Of a stretch of DNA of 64,000 nucleotides, positions 8,723 through 17,047 are shown in pieces. Made by a program: the position numbers and the translations under genes. How positions within the stretch are numbered: the first letter of the stretch is position 1; each line of letters opens with the position of its first letter. This stretch comes from Thermodesulfobacterium geofontis OPF15 (GTDB lineage: Bacteria; Desulfobacterota; Thermodesulfobacteria; Thermodesulfobacteriales; Thermodesulfobacteriaceae), in NCBI RefSeq assembly GCF_000215975.1, contig NC_015682.1:682001-746000 (forward strand), given 5' to 3'. The notes beneath the pieces were generated by a model. The model made no database searches and was not told the origin of the DNA. It was given only the letters and a program-made list of their open reading frames with translations.

Positions 8723-9349
8723 TTAAGGGTTCCATTCACAGAACTGTTTTAAAATTTGTAATCCCGGTTTTCCGCTTTTTTCAGGATGAAATTGGACTGC
8801 TACTAAATTTTTATAAGCTATAGCAGAAGAAAAATTAACCCCATAAAAGGTTATTCCACAGATAACCTCTTTATCTTCAGGGATTACAAAATAACTATGT
8901 ACAAAATAATACTCATAATCAGGATCAAGTCCTTTAAATACAGGATGTTCTTTAACCCAGTTTACTTTATTCCATCCCATATGAGGAACTTTAAGTACTT
9001 CTTCTTTCCAAAGAAGAGGTTGTGGAAATTTTACTACTTTTCCTTTCAAAAGTCCTAAGGTTTTAGTCCCTCCATCTTCTTCGCTAAATTCAAAAATGAT
9101 TTGTGTGCCTAAGCATATACCTAAAATAGGAACCCCTTTAAAAAAGGATTCTTTTAAAAATTCATCTAAGTAAAATTTTTTAAGACTTTCCATAGCACTT
9201 TTTGCAGCACCAACCCCTGGGAAAATTATTCTTTCTGCTTTTTTAAGCTCTTTGATATCAGAAGAAATAAAGCATTTATAACCTAAATAAGCTAAAGCTC
9301 TTGCTACACTGGTTAAATTTCCTGCTAAATAATCAATTATTCCTATCAT
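8723..9349 (-). CDS. hisH: Imidazole glycerol phosphate synthase, glutaminase subunit HisH
   Basis: 208 residues, class I glutamine amidotransferase. The nucleophile Cys lies in GICLGTQ, and the His/Glu pair in VQFHPEKSG; the oxyanion region reads PGVGAA. HisH makes ammonia from glutamine for HisF in histidine synthesis. It overlaps the gene before by 4 bases (ATGA) and closes a minus-strand operon with scpB and a radical SAM gene. hisF is not in the window; hisB lies far away at 35612. Confidence 0.95.
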   Translation of the reverse strand: MIGIIDYLAGNLTSVARALAYLGYKCFISSDIKELKKAERIIFPGVGAAKSAMESLKKFYLDEFLKESFFKGVPILGICLGTQIIFEFSEEDGGTKTLGLLKGKVVKFPQPLLWKEEVLKVPHMGWNKVNWVKEHPVFKGLDPDYEYYFVHSYFVIPEDKEVICGITFYGVNFSSAIAYKNLVAVQFHPEKSGKPGLQILKQFCEWNP

Positions 9350-9774
9350 AAAAGACTCCTCAAAAGTTCTTCTAACTTTTTTAATTTTTCTTTCTGAAAA
9401 TTGGGTTTCTGAGTTTTAAAAATTTTAATCCAATTTTCAATTTTTTCTAAGCCAAGCTTAAAATCATCTTCTAAACCTTCTTTTTCTGCAAAATTTTTAA
9501 GTCTTCCTAAATTAACTATAGCTCTTTTAATACCTCTATAAAAAGGCTTTTCAATATTTTCTGGTGTAAGGTCTCTTTTAATAATTTCTAAATATCTTTC
9601 AATGACAGCTCTTTTTAAAACTAATAATTCTTCTTCATTAAGAATTAATCCTAAACCTTTTGGAGGAGGTTCAGTTAGATAAAAATAGCTATTCCAGAAA
9701 AAAACCTCTGGAATTTCTCCACCTTCGTATTTGATAATTTCAGCTTCACGTAAAACTTCATCCTTTACAGACAT
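9346..9774 (-). CDS. Hypothetical helical protein
   Basis: 142 residues of unknown family. It is acidic and lysine-rich, has no signal peptide or membrane segment, and looks mainly helical. A central FYRGIKRAIVNLGRL segment stands out. It lies between scpB (5-base gap) and hisH (4-base overlap), so it is translationally coupled to both. It is not ScpA, which is longer and has different conserved ends. No function can be assigned. Confidence 0.7.
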   Translation of the reverse strand: MSVKDEVLREAEIIKYEGGEIPEVFFWNSYFYLTEPPPKGLGLILNEEELLVLKRAVIERYLEIIKRDLTPENIEKPFYRGIKRAIVNLGRLKNFAEKEGLEDDFKLGLEKIENWIKIFKTQKPNFQKEKLKKLEELLRSLL

Positions 9775-9779
9775 CTATT

Positions 9780-10307
9780 TTATTCAGAAAGTTTTTTAAG
9801 TTCTTCAAGGGGTGGAAGATCTTCTAAGGATTTAAGCCCAAAATATTCTAAAAAGAATTTTGTAGTGCCATAAAGAGCAGGTCTTCCCGGAAGTTTTTTC
9901 TTTCCTACTATTTCTATAAAATCGTTTTCCAAAAGAATTTTTAAGGAACTGCTTACATCTACACCGCCTCTTTTTGCTGAAATCTCAGCCCTGGTTATAG
10001 GTTGGAAATAAGCTATTATAGCAAGAGTTTCAAGGAGGGCTTTAGTCCATCTAAATTTTTTGGGTTTAAGTAGCTTTTTTATATAATCAGCTACCTCTGG
10101 AATTGTTTCTATTCTATATCCATCTGCTACTTCAACTAATCTTACACCCCTTTCTAAATAATCCTTTTTTAACTCTTCCAAAATTTTCTTAACTTCAGAA
10201 ATTGGAAGATTATCACAAATCTCAGAGATTTCTTTTGGTTTTAAGGATTTTCCTGCACAGAATAAAAGGGCTTCTATAACTTTTTTGTAAAACTTAAAAT
10301 CTTTCAT
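9780..10307 (-). CDS. scpB: Segregation and condensation protein B
   Basis: 175 residues with two winged-helix domains. Family marks are the opening IEALLFCAGKSL, the central ETLAIIAYFQPITRAEI and the C-terminal GRPALYGTTKFFLEYFGL. ScpB dimers join ScpA and the kleisin bridge of SMC in chromosome condensation. The gene directly abuts the radical SAM gene upstream with no gap. scpA and smc are not in this window. Confidence 0.95.
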   Translation of the reverse strand: MKDFKFYKKVIEALLFCAGKSLKPKEISEICDNLPISEVKKILEELKKDYLERGVRLVEVADGYRIETIPEVADYIKKLLKPKKFRWTKALLETLAIIAYFQPITRAEISAKRGGVDVSSSLKILLENDFIEIVGKKKLPGRPALYGTTKFFLEYFGLKSLEDLPPLEELKKLSE

Positions 10308-11258
10308 TTATTCAACTATAAAAAATTTTTTTCCTTCATGTAGTTTTTCTTTTACTTTATCTTGGGAGATAAAAATTTTTAAAATATCTTCAAGCACCTC
10401 TTTTTCAATTTTTAAGGCTGAGGAAAGTTCTTCTAAAGTAGAAGGGCGCCTTTTAAGATAGTTAAAAATTATTTCTTTAATTTTTTCTTTTTCTAAATCT
10501 TTAAAGGTTTCTACAGCTTTTTCAAGCCTTTCTTTATCTACTATAATTTCTACCCTTTCTCCCAGAAATTCTGCAATTTTTTTCAATTTTTCAAAAGAAA
10601 GAGGCTTTGCTTTCTCAAAAGCAGGGGGTCTTACAACAGTATTTAATTGAACTTTATGAGGATTTATGTAATCTATAGCTGATTTTAAATCTTTTAAATC
10701 CTTTTCTGAATCATTTATTCCTTCAACAAAAAGTATCTCAAGCCACATTTCTCCTTTCATTTCCTCTCTCAATTTTTTTAAGTTCTCAATAATAGTTTTT
10801 AATTCTATTTTAGGATGGGGACGATTAATTTTTTTAAAAGTTTCAGGATTTCCTGCATCAAGTGAGGGCAAAACTATATCTACCTCTGCAAGAGCTGATC
10901 TTATAGAAGGTATATCTAAAAGAGTAGCATTGGTTAAAACAGCTACAGGTTTTTTAATAATTTTTTTAGCTAATCTTAAAGCTTTTTCAAAATGAATATT
11001 TAAGGAAGGTTCCCCACTTCCTGTAAAAGTAAGAACATCAAAAGTATCCTCTATTTCCTTAGCCTGAAGTATAGATCTTTCTATTAAATCCCAAGGATAA
11101 TATTCTTTTCTCTCTAAGGTCAAATTTGTTGTTTTTCCTACTTCACAATAAATACAATTCATGGTACAGACTTTCTTAGGAACCAATTCAATTCCTAAGG
11201 ATCTACCAAGTCTTCTTGATTTTACTGGACCAAAAATTAAGGTTTCTTTTTCAATCAA
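10308..11258 (-). CDS. Radical SAM protein (COG0731-like) with C-terminal winged-helix domain
   Basis: 316 residues. A CxxxCxxC cluster motif (CTMNCIYC, about residues 32-39) binds the 4Fe-4S cluster for radical SAM chemistry. Other family marks are FGPVKSRRLGRSLGIE at the N-terminus, TFTGSGEPSL (the glycine-rich SAM strand) and LNTVVRPP. The last 60 residues or so look like a winged helix (YLKRRPSTLEELSSAL). This matches the uncharacterised COG0731 family, related in its core to wybutosine-type enzymes. The substrate is unknown. It heads the minus-strand operon with scpB and hisH. Confidence 0.85.
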   Translation of the reverse strand: MIEKETLIFGPVKSRRLGRSLGIELVPKKVCTMNCIYCEVGKTTNLTLERKEYYPWDLIERSILQAKEIEDTFDVLTFTGSGEPSLNIHFEKALRLAKKIIKKPVAVLTNATLLDIPSIRSALAEVDIVLPSLDAGNPETFKKINRPHPKIELKTIIENLKKLREEMKGEMWLEILFVEGINDSEKDLKDLKSAIDYINPHKVQLNTVVRPPAFEKAKPLSFEKLKKIAEFLGERVEIIVDKERLEKAVETFKDLEKEKIKEIIFNYLKRRPSTLEELSSALKIEKEVLEDILKIFISQDKVKEKLHEGKKFFIVE

Positions 11259-11322
11259 TTTTTAAATACCCCTCTTAAGTTTTTAAAACAAAAATAGTAT
11301 AATATAAAAATTAGCTTAGAAA

Positions 11323-12186
11323 ATGTATTTACTAATTACTCCAAACAGACTTACTCTTTTAAGAATTTTTCTTTTACCCTTCCCGTGTTTACTCCTTCTT
11401 TCAGAGTCTTATTCAGCTAAAATAGGAGCTTTGGTAGCTGGTTTTTTGCTTGGGATTACTGATTATTTAGATGGTATTTTAGCAAGAAAATATAAAAAGG
11501 TTACTTCAATTGGAGCCATCCTTGATCCCATTGCAGATAAAATTTTTGTTTCTTCAGTTTATTTAGTTTTAGTTTATTTAAATTATTTTAGTTTTTTACC
11601 TGTATTTTTAATTATATTAAGAGAAATTCTTGTTTCCTTTTTAAGGAGCTGGTTTCCAGATAAAATAAAGGTTTCAAAAATTGCAAAATTAAAAACACTC
11701 TTCCAAATGAGTTTTGCAGGTTTTGCTGTTCTCTTATACATTCATTTTCCTTCTTTTAAATCTCTCATCAATCTTTTCTTATGGATAATAGCCATTTTTT
11801 CTTATATAAGTGCTATACCTTATTTTCATAGAGTTTGGTATAAGATAAAAGAATTTAGAAAAAATTTAAAAAATTTTTTTATATCTTTTCTTTCTTTAAT
11901 TTACCCTTTGGGATTGCTTCTAAGCTTTCCCTTAGCTAAAAACCTTTTCTGGATTAATATAATTTCTCTTTCTTTCTTTTTCTTTAAAAGGGGATTAGTC
12001 AAAAGTTCTCCCAAATGGGCTTATGAAAAAATCTGGCTTTCTTTTTTTATTGCTCTTTTATTAATATTAGAATATATATATTTTAAAAGCCTATTTTTTT
12101 CTTTGTGGTTAATTTTAATAATAAGTTTTTTAAGGGACGGTTTTAAGAGTTTAAAATTTATGTGGAGGATTTTAAAGCTTCAATAG
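11323..12186 (+). CDS. pgsA: CDP-alcohol phosphatidyltransferase (PgsA-like) with extra C-terminal membrane region
   Basis: 287 residues. The CDP-alcohol phosphotransferase signature DxxDGxxARx8GxxxDxxxD is complete (DYLDGILAR to LDPIADK, about residues 47-72). NRLTLLRIFLLP at the N-terminus is typical of PgsA, which makes phosphatidylglycerol phosphate in the inner membrane. PgsA proteins are usually about 180-200 residues. This one carries roughly 100 more, very hydrophobic and phenylalanine-rich, probably three further membrane helices of unknown role. Its 3' end overlaps rpe tail to tail by 29 bases. Confidence 0.85.
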   Translation: MYLLITPNRLTLLRIFLLPFPCLLLLSESYSAKIGALVAGFLLGITDYLDGILARKYKKVTSIGAILDPIADKIFVSSVYLVLVYLNYFSFLPVFLIILREILVSFLRSWFPDKIKVSKIAKLKTLFQMSFAGFAVLLYIHFPSFKSLINLFLWIIAIFSYISAIPYFHRVWYKIKEFRKNLKNFFISFLSLIYPLGLLLSFPLAKNLFWINIISLSFFFFKRGLVKSSPKWAYEKIWLSFFIALLLILEYIYFKSLFFSLWLILIISFLRDGFKSLKFMWRILKLQ

Positions 12187-12829
12187 CTTTTGCATAATCT
12201 TTTTCTCCAAAAATAGCAGAGCCTGCAACAAGAATTTTTGCCCCAGCTTTTATTACTTCAGGAGCTGTTTCTGCATTAATTCCTCCATCAACCTCTATTA
12301 AAGTATTAAGTCCTCTCTTTTCTATTAACTCTTTAAGTTCTTTAATTTTAGAAAGACAATTTTTAATAAATTTTTGCCCACCAAAACCGGGATTAACAGT
12401 CATTATTAAAACATAATCAAGGTCTTCAAGAACATATTTTATTATTTCAAGAGGAGTATGAGGATTTAAAGCAACTCCAGCCTTTTTGTCAAGCTCTTTT
12501 ATTTTCCATATGGCTCTATGTAGATGCTTAGTTGCTTCGGCATGTATAGAAATCCAGTCTGCTCCAGAATCTGCAAAATCTTTTATATACCTTTCCGGAG
12601 ATTCAATCATGAGATGGACATCAAATATAAGATTTGAATGAGGACGAATAGATGAGATTACAAGAGGTCCAAAGGTAAGGTTAGGAACAAAAAGTCCGTC
12701 CATCACATCTAAGTGTAAAAGATCTGCACCTGCTTTTTCTACAGCTTTCACTTCTTGGGCTAATTTTGAAAAATCAGCAGAAAGAAGAGAAGGAGCGATA
12801 AGAATTTTTTTATTTAGATTGGGTGTCAT
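12158..12829 (-). CDS. rpe: Ribulose-phosphate 3-epimerase
   Basis: 223 residues, a complete (beta/alpha)8 barrel. Motifs seen are APSLLSADF at the start, HLDVMDGLFVPNLTFGP with the metal-binding His and Asp, VHLMI, MTVNPGFGGQKF and VDGGIN. It interconverts ribulose 5-phosphate and xylulose 5-phosphate in the pentose phosphate cycle. The start overlaps the preceding unknown gene by 20 bases, suggesting coupling; the end overlaps pgsA on the other strand. Confidence 0.97.
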   Translation of the reverse strand: MTPNLNKKILIAPSLLSADFSKLAQEVKAVEKAGADLLHLDVMDGLFVPNLTFGPLVISSIRPHSNLIFDVHLMIESPERYIKDFADSGADWISIHAEATKHLHRAIWKIKELDKKAGVALNPHTPLEIIKYVLEDLDYVLIMTVNPGFGGQKFIKNCLSKIKELKELIEKRGLNTLIEVDGGINAETAPEVIKAGAKILVAGSAIFGEKDYAKAIEALKSST

Positions 12830-13214
12830 CTTTTTTAAAAGGAAAGGGTATAATTTTTTTATCAGTATCTATTTTGGTAGATTTTAAAGACAAGGCAGAA
12901 CTTTCTAAAGGGGCATTGCTAAAAATATGAGGTAAAAATGCTTGGTAATATTTTAAAAGATTTTCGGGTATCTGAAGAGTATACCAAATTATTTGAGTTC
13001 TTTGGATGGTAAAATAAGGTAAACCAAGTAATATAGGAACCAACCCCTTTTCTTCAATACTCACTAAAGCTGGCCACTCAACCTCAAAAAATTCTCTTTT
13101 TTCAAGCACAAATTTTAAGGTTTCATAGACAGGATTGAAACATACAAGTCCAAGATATAAACCTGTTTGAGTTTGAAAAAGGACTGGTTTTTTTGCTACA
13201 GGACTTTCATTCAT
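12810..13214 (-). CDS. Hypothetical protein upstream of rpe
   Basis: 134 residues, family not recognised. There is no signal peptide. The middle is rich in hydrophobic and aromatic residues (GLPYFTIQRTQIIWYTLQIP) but not clearly membrane-spanning, and the C-terminus is polar. It shares a 20-base overlap with rpe, so the two are likely co-translated. It is divergent from lysA. Real coding is supported by operon position and length rather than by homology. Confidence 0.6.
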   Translation of the reverse strand: MNESPVAKKPVLFQTQTGLYLGLVCFNPVYETLKFVLEKREFFEVEWPALVSIEEKGLVPILLGLPYFTIQRTQIIWYTLQIPENLLKYYQAFLPHIFSNAPLESSALSLKSTKIDTDKKIIPFPFKKDDTQSK

Positions 13215-13273
13215 ACTTTTATTTTATTATTTTTTTTCTTTTTCTCAAGTGAAAGCTTAATTTTATATCTTTC

Positions 13274-13301
13274 TTGACAAAGAAAAGGCTTAAAGTATTA
13301 T
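13274..13301 (+). promoter_or_regulatory. Promoter of the lysA-queA-MFS operon
   Basis: TTGACA (13274-13279), a 16-base spacer and TATTAT (13296-13301), 31 bases ahead of the lysA start codon. Both hexamers are close to sigma-70 consensus. Confidence 0.75.
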
Positions 13302-13331
13302 AAAGGGCTATAAAAAGAAAAGAGGGAAAAT

Positions 13332-14588
13332 ATGCATTACTTTGGCTACAAAAATGGAGAGCTTTACTGTGAAGAAGTTCCTGTTAAGAAAATTATAGAG
13401 GAAGTAGGAACTCCAGTTTATATTTACTCAGCTAAAACTATAAGAAGACATTATAAAGTTTTTGAAGAATCTTTTTCAGAGGTAGAGCATTTAATTTGTT
13501 ATTCTGTCAAGGCTAATTCAAATATAGCTATAATTTCTCTTTTAAGGCAACTTGGAAGTGGAGCAGATGTTGTTTCTGCAGGGGAATTAAAAAGAGCCTT
13601 GAAGGCAGGAGTTCCACCTAAAAAAATCGTTTTTTCTGGAGTAGGGAAAACACCAGAAGAAATAGAATTTGCTCTTTCAGTTGATATTTTAATGTTTAAT
13701 GTGGAAAGTTTAGAAGAACTTGAAGTTTTGGGAGAAATTGCAAAAAAACTTAATAAAAAAGCTCCTTTTGCTTTAAGAATAAATCCTGATGTGGATCCCC
13801 AAACTCATCCTTATATTTCTACAGGGCTTAAAAAAAGCAAATTTGGGATACCTGAAGAATTTGCAATTTCTGCTTATAAAAAAGCAAAGAAGAATCCATA
13901 TCTTCAACCAGTAGGAATTGATGCTCACATCGGTTCTCAAATAACCTCTCTGGCTCCTTTTGTAGAGGCACTAAATAGATTAAAAAAAATCTGGGAAGCT
14001 CTGATAGATCTTGGTTTTGAGCTTAAATATTTAGATATTGGAGGTGGTTTAGGAATAATTTATGATGATGAAGAACCACCCTTACCTCAAGAATATGCAG
14101 ACGCTATTATAAAAGAAGGAAAAGATTTAAAAGCTACTATAATTTTAGAACCTGGGAGAGTGATAGTTGGTAATGCAGGGATTTTGGTTACCAAGGTGCT
14201 TTATACTAAGGAGAACACACTAAAAAAATTTGTTATAGTTGATGCAGGAATGAACGATTTAATAAGACCAGCTTTTTATCAAGCCTATCATAAAATTGTT
14301 CCTGTTGAGGAGAAAAATTCAGAATATGAAGTAGTTGATGTGGTTGGTCCTATTTGTGAAAATAGTGACTTTTTTGCTAAAGATAGGAAACTTCCTAAGC
14401 TTCAAAGAGGAGATTTTCTTGCTATAATGAGTGCTGGAGCTTATGGATTTGTTATGAGTTCAAACTATAATTCAAGACCCCGCGTTCCTGAAGTTTTAGT
14501 AGATGGTGATACCTATTATATAATAAGAAGAAGAGAAACTATAGAAGATCTTTTGGCTCTTGAATCCATTCCTGCAAGATATCTTTAA
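13332..14588 (+). CDS. lysA: Diaminopimelate decarboxylase
   Basis: 418 residues, fold-type III PLP enzyme. The PLP lysine is K60 in CYSVKANSN. Other marks are HIGSQI, the phosphate-binding GGGLGI, EPGRVIVGNAG, the catalytic Cys in GPICENSDFF, and GAYGFVMSSNYNSRPR. It makes L-lysine from meso-diaminopimelate in the cytoplasm. The ATG at 13332 follows GAGGG. queA begins 3 bases after its stop. Aspartate kinase of the same pathway is at 40543-41784. Confidence 0.97.
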   Translation: MHYFGYKNGELYCEEVPVKKIIEEVGTPVYIYSAKTIRRHYKVFEESFSEVEHLICYSVKANSNIAIISLLRQLGSGADVVSAGELKRALKAGVPPKKIVFSGVGKTPEEIEFALSVDILMFNVESLEELEVLGEIAKKLNKKAPFALRINPDVDPQTHPYISTGLKKSKFGIPEEFAISAYKKAKKNPYLQPVGIDAHIGSQITSLAPFVEALNRLKKIWEALIDLGFELKYLDIGGGLGIIYDDEEPPLPQEYADAIIKEGKDLKATIILEPGRVIVGNAGILVTKVLYTKENTLKKFVIVDAGMNDLIRPAFYQAYHKIVPVEEKNSEYEVVDVVGPICENSDFFAKDRKLPKLQRGDFLAIMSAGAYGFVMSSNYNSRPRVPEVLVDGDTYYIIRRRETIEDLLALESIPARYL

Positions 14589-14591
14589 TTC

Positions 14592-15641
14592 ATGGTTCTT
14601 ATTCCCAAGGAATTTGATATAGAAACCTATAATTATAAACTCCCAGAAGATCTTATTGCTTATTATCCTCCCAAAGAGCGCACCGAATCGAAACTTTTAG
14701 TAATTGATAGAAAAAAAGAAGAATTTTATTTTCACGAAAAATTTTCAGAAATAGAAAATTACTTAAAAGAAGGAGACCTTTTGATTTTAAATAATACAAA
14801 AGTTTTTCCTGCAAGGATTAAAGGAAAAAAAGCAACAGGTGGAGAAGTAGAATTACTTTTGTTTCAAAAACCAGAGGGTTTTATCTTTACAACCTCAGCT
14901 TTGATAAAGGGAAAAAGAATTAAAAAAGGGCAAGAATTTAAAGTAAATGATGCTATAAAAATTAAAGTATTGGAAAAATATGAAGGAGGTAAATTTTTAG
15001 TAGAGCTTAAAAGTAAAGAATATAAGCTTGAAGAGCTTATTTATAAATATGGGAAAGCACCTTTGCCACCATACATAAAAAGGGAGCCAGAAGATATAGA
15101 TTTAGAAAGATATCAAACTGTATATGCTGAAAAAGAGGGCTCTATTGCAGCACCAACTGCTGGATTCCATTTTGATGAAATTTTACTTACTAAGTTAAAG
15201 GAAAAAGGTGTTATTATAAAATATATTACTCTTCATATAGGTTATGGAACATTTGCTCCTATTAAGGTAAAAGATATAAGAAAACATAAAATAGAGCCTG
15301 AATATGTTGAAGTAGATGAAGAGGTTATTTCTGAAATAAAGTTAGCTCAAGCCGAAAAAAGAAGAATTATTGCAGTAGGAACAACAGTAGTGAGAACCCT
15401 TGAGTTTATTGCAAGAAAAGGATTTATTCCTTATAAAGGTTTTTGTGATCTTTATATTTATCCAGGGTTTAATTTTCAAGTAGTTTCAGCGATGATTACC
15501 AATTTTCATCTCCCTAAATCTTCTCTTCTTCTTTTAGTTTGTGCTTTTGCTGGAAGATCCTTAATTTTTAAAGCCTATGAAGAAGCTATTAAAAGAAAAT
15601 ATCGATTTTATTCTTATGGAGACGCAACTTTTATAATATAA
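14592..15641 (+). CDS. queA: S-adenosylmethionine:tRNA ribosyltransferase-isomerase
   Basis: 349 residues, full length. Diagnostic segments are YxLPEDLIAYYPPKERTESKL, LILNNTKVFPARIKG, GSIAAPTAGFHF, HIGYGTFAPIK and MITNFHLPKSSLLLLV. QueA moves the ribose of SAM onto preQ1 in the tRNA wobble position, giving epoxyqueuosine. It follows lysA by 3 bases with almost no ribosome site of its own, so it is likely coupled. Other queuosine genes are not in the window. Confidence 0.97.
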   Translation: MVLIPKEFDIETYNYKLPEDLIAYYPPKERTESKLLVIDRKKEEFYFHEKFSEIENYLKEGDLLILNNTKVFPARIKGKKATGGEVELLLFQKPEGFIFTTSALIKGKRIKKGQEFKVNDAIKIKVLEKYEGGKFLVELKSKEYKLEELIYKYGKAPLPPYIKREPEDIDLERYQTVYAEKEGSIAAPTAGFHFDEILLTKLKEKGVIIKYITLHIGYGTFAPIKVKDIRKHKIEPEYVEVDEEVISEIKLAQAEKRRIIAVGTTVVRTLEFIARKGFIPYKGFCDLYIYPGFNFQVVSAMITNFHLPKSSLLLLVCAFAGRSLIFKAYEEAIKRKYRFYSYGDATFII

Positions 15642-15649
15642 AAAATAAA

Positions 15650-16801
15650 ATGACTTACAAATCTCCTCTTTATTTCGTAATTTTACTTGGTCTTGTTAGT
15701 CTTTTTTCTGATATGACCTATGAAGGAGCAAGAAGTATTACTGGTCCTTATCTTTTTTACTTAGGTGCAGGGGCTGCAGTAGTTGGATTTGCTTCAGGTT
15801 TTGGAGAATTTATAGGTTATGGTCTAAGACTTTTTTCTGGCTGGCTTGCAGATAAAACTAAGAAGTATTGGGGTTTGATGTTTATAGGATATGCTTTAAA
15901 TCTTCTTTCAGTTCCTGCGCTTGCTTTGGTTAACTCATGGGGACTTGCTGTGCTATTAATTATTTTAGAAAGAACTGGAAAAGCTTTAAGAACTCCTGCA
16001 AGGGATACGCTTCTTTCCTATGCTACTTTTAAAATGGGAAGAGGATTAGGTTTTGGAATACATGAGGCTATGGACCAAATAGGTGCTTTTGTAGGTCCTC
16101 TAATCGTTGCTTTAGTTTTTTATCTAAAAATGGGATATAAACCTGCTTTTTTAGTTTTATTAATTCCTGCTCTTATAGCCCTTTCACTTCTTACTTTTGC
16201 CAGAATAATTTATCCAGCTCCTCAAAAGTTTGAAAAAGGTTTCTTAGAGTTAGAAACTAAAGGGTTTTCTAAATCCTTTTGGTGGTATCTTTTAGGAATG
16301 TGCCTTGTAGGAGCAGGTTTTGTAGATTTCCCTCTTATAGGATATCATTTAGAAAAGACTTCTATTCTTTCCAAAGATTGGATTCCAATTCTTTATGCCT
16401 TAGCTATGGGAGTTGATGCTTTCTCAGCAATTTTCTTAGGTCTTCTTTTTGACAGAATAGGGCTTAAAGCGGTAATTCTTGCTATTATTCTTTCCTTGGG
16501 TGCTATTCCACTAACTTTTTTAGGAGGAATTATTTTAATTTTCTTAGGGATGATTTTGTGGGGTATAGGGCTTGGAGCTCAAGAGTCTATTATGAGAGCT
16601 GTTATTGCTCAGCTTGTGCCTATAGAAAAAAGAGGCGTTGGCTACGGTATTTTTAATACTTTTTTTGGACTTTTTTGGTTTGTAGGAAGCTTTCTCTTAG
16701 GTTTTCTTTATGATTTTTCTATCTTAGCTTTAGTTGCTTTTTCAGTCACTTTTCAAGCTTTATCTATCCCCTTCATCCTAAAAGTAGCTAAAACAGCTTA
16801 A
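15650..16801 (+). CDS. MFS transporter
   Basis: 383 residues with about 11-12 hydrophobic membrane segments. The loop after segment 2 is LFSGWLADKTKK, a form of the MFS loop motif, and the segment repeated in the second half reads IFLGLLFDRIGLKAV. ERTGKALRTPARDTLLSYA is shared with a clade of uncharacterised bacterial MFS proteins. Substrate unknown. It starts 8 bases after queA and ends the operon begun by lysA. Confidence 0.85.
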   Translation: MTYKSPLYFVILLGLVSLFSDMTYEGARSITGPYLFYLGAGAAVVGFASGFGEFIGYGLRLFSGWLADKTKKYWGLMFIGYALNLLSVPALALVNSWGLAVLLIILERTGKALRTPARDTLLSYATFKMGRGLGFGIHEAMDQIGAFVGPLIVALVFYLKMGYKPAFLVLLIPALIALSLLTFARIIYPAPQKFEKGFLELETKGFSKSFWWYLLGMCLVGAGFVDFPLIGYHLEKTSILSKDWIPILYALAMGVDAFSAIFLGLLFDRIGLKAVILAIILSLGAIPLTFLGGIILIFLGMILWGIGLGAQESIMRAVIAQLVPIEKRGVGYGIFNTFFGLFWFVGSFLLGFLYDFSILALVAFSVTFQALSIPFILKVAKTA

Positions 16802-16814
16802 ATATAAAACTCTC

Positions 16815-16843
16815 TTGACAAGATAAAGAAATAATATTACTTT
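16815..16843 (+). promoter_or_regulatory. Promoter of the RCKP gene and xth
   Basis: TTGACA (16815-16820) with a weak -10 TACTTT after 17 bases (16838-16843). A TAATAT lies nearer but at too short a distance. Confidence 0.5.
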
Positions 16844-16886
16844 AAATTTTTTAGAAAATAATAAAATTTTCAGGAGGAGGTTAAAA

Positions 16887-17039
16887 ATGGCAGTTTGGAA
16901 ATGTAATTCCTGTGGAGCAACAAAAGAAAGTAGATGTAAACCCAAAAAATGTCCTCAGTGTGGAGCTGAAGGAAGTATGGTTAAAGAGGAAGCTAAAGAA
17001 GATACACCTAAGAAAGGTGCTAAAAGAAAGAAGAGTTAA
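16887..17039 (+). CDS. RCKP-type rubredoxin-like small protein
   Basis: 50 residues from the ATG at 16887, preceded by a strong AGGAGGAGG. Four cysteines form a rubredoxin-like knuckle pair: C6xxC9 in WKCNSCG, then C17 in SRCKPKKC and the pair CPQCG. The RCKP signature followed by KxCPxCG defines a small family common in anaerobic deltaproteobacteria and relatives, presumed to bind Fe or Zn. The tail is lysine-rich. It lies 8 bases ahead of xth and likely shares its transcript. Redox or nucleic-acid-associated roles are both possible; none is shown. Confidence 0.85.
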   Translation: MAVWKCNSCGATKESRCKPKKCPQCGAEGSMVKEEAKEDTPKKGAKRKKS

Positions 17040-17047
17040 AAATATTT

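Noticed and set aside
10308-11258. NrdG activase for the class III RNR
   Set aside because: The radical SAM motif is CxxxCxxC but the protein is about twice NrdG length and matches the COG0731 family; it is also far from nrdD.
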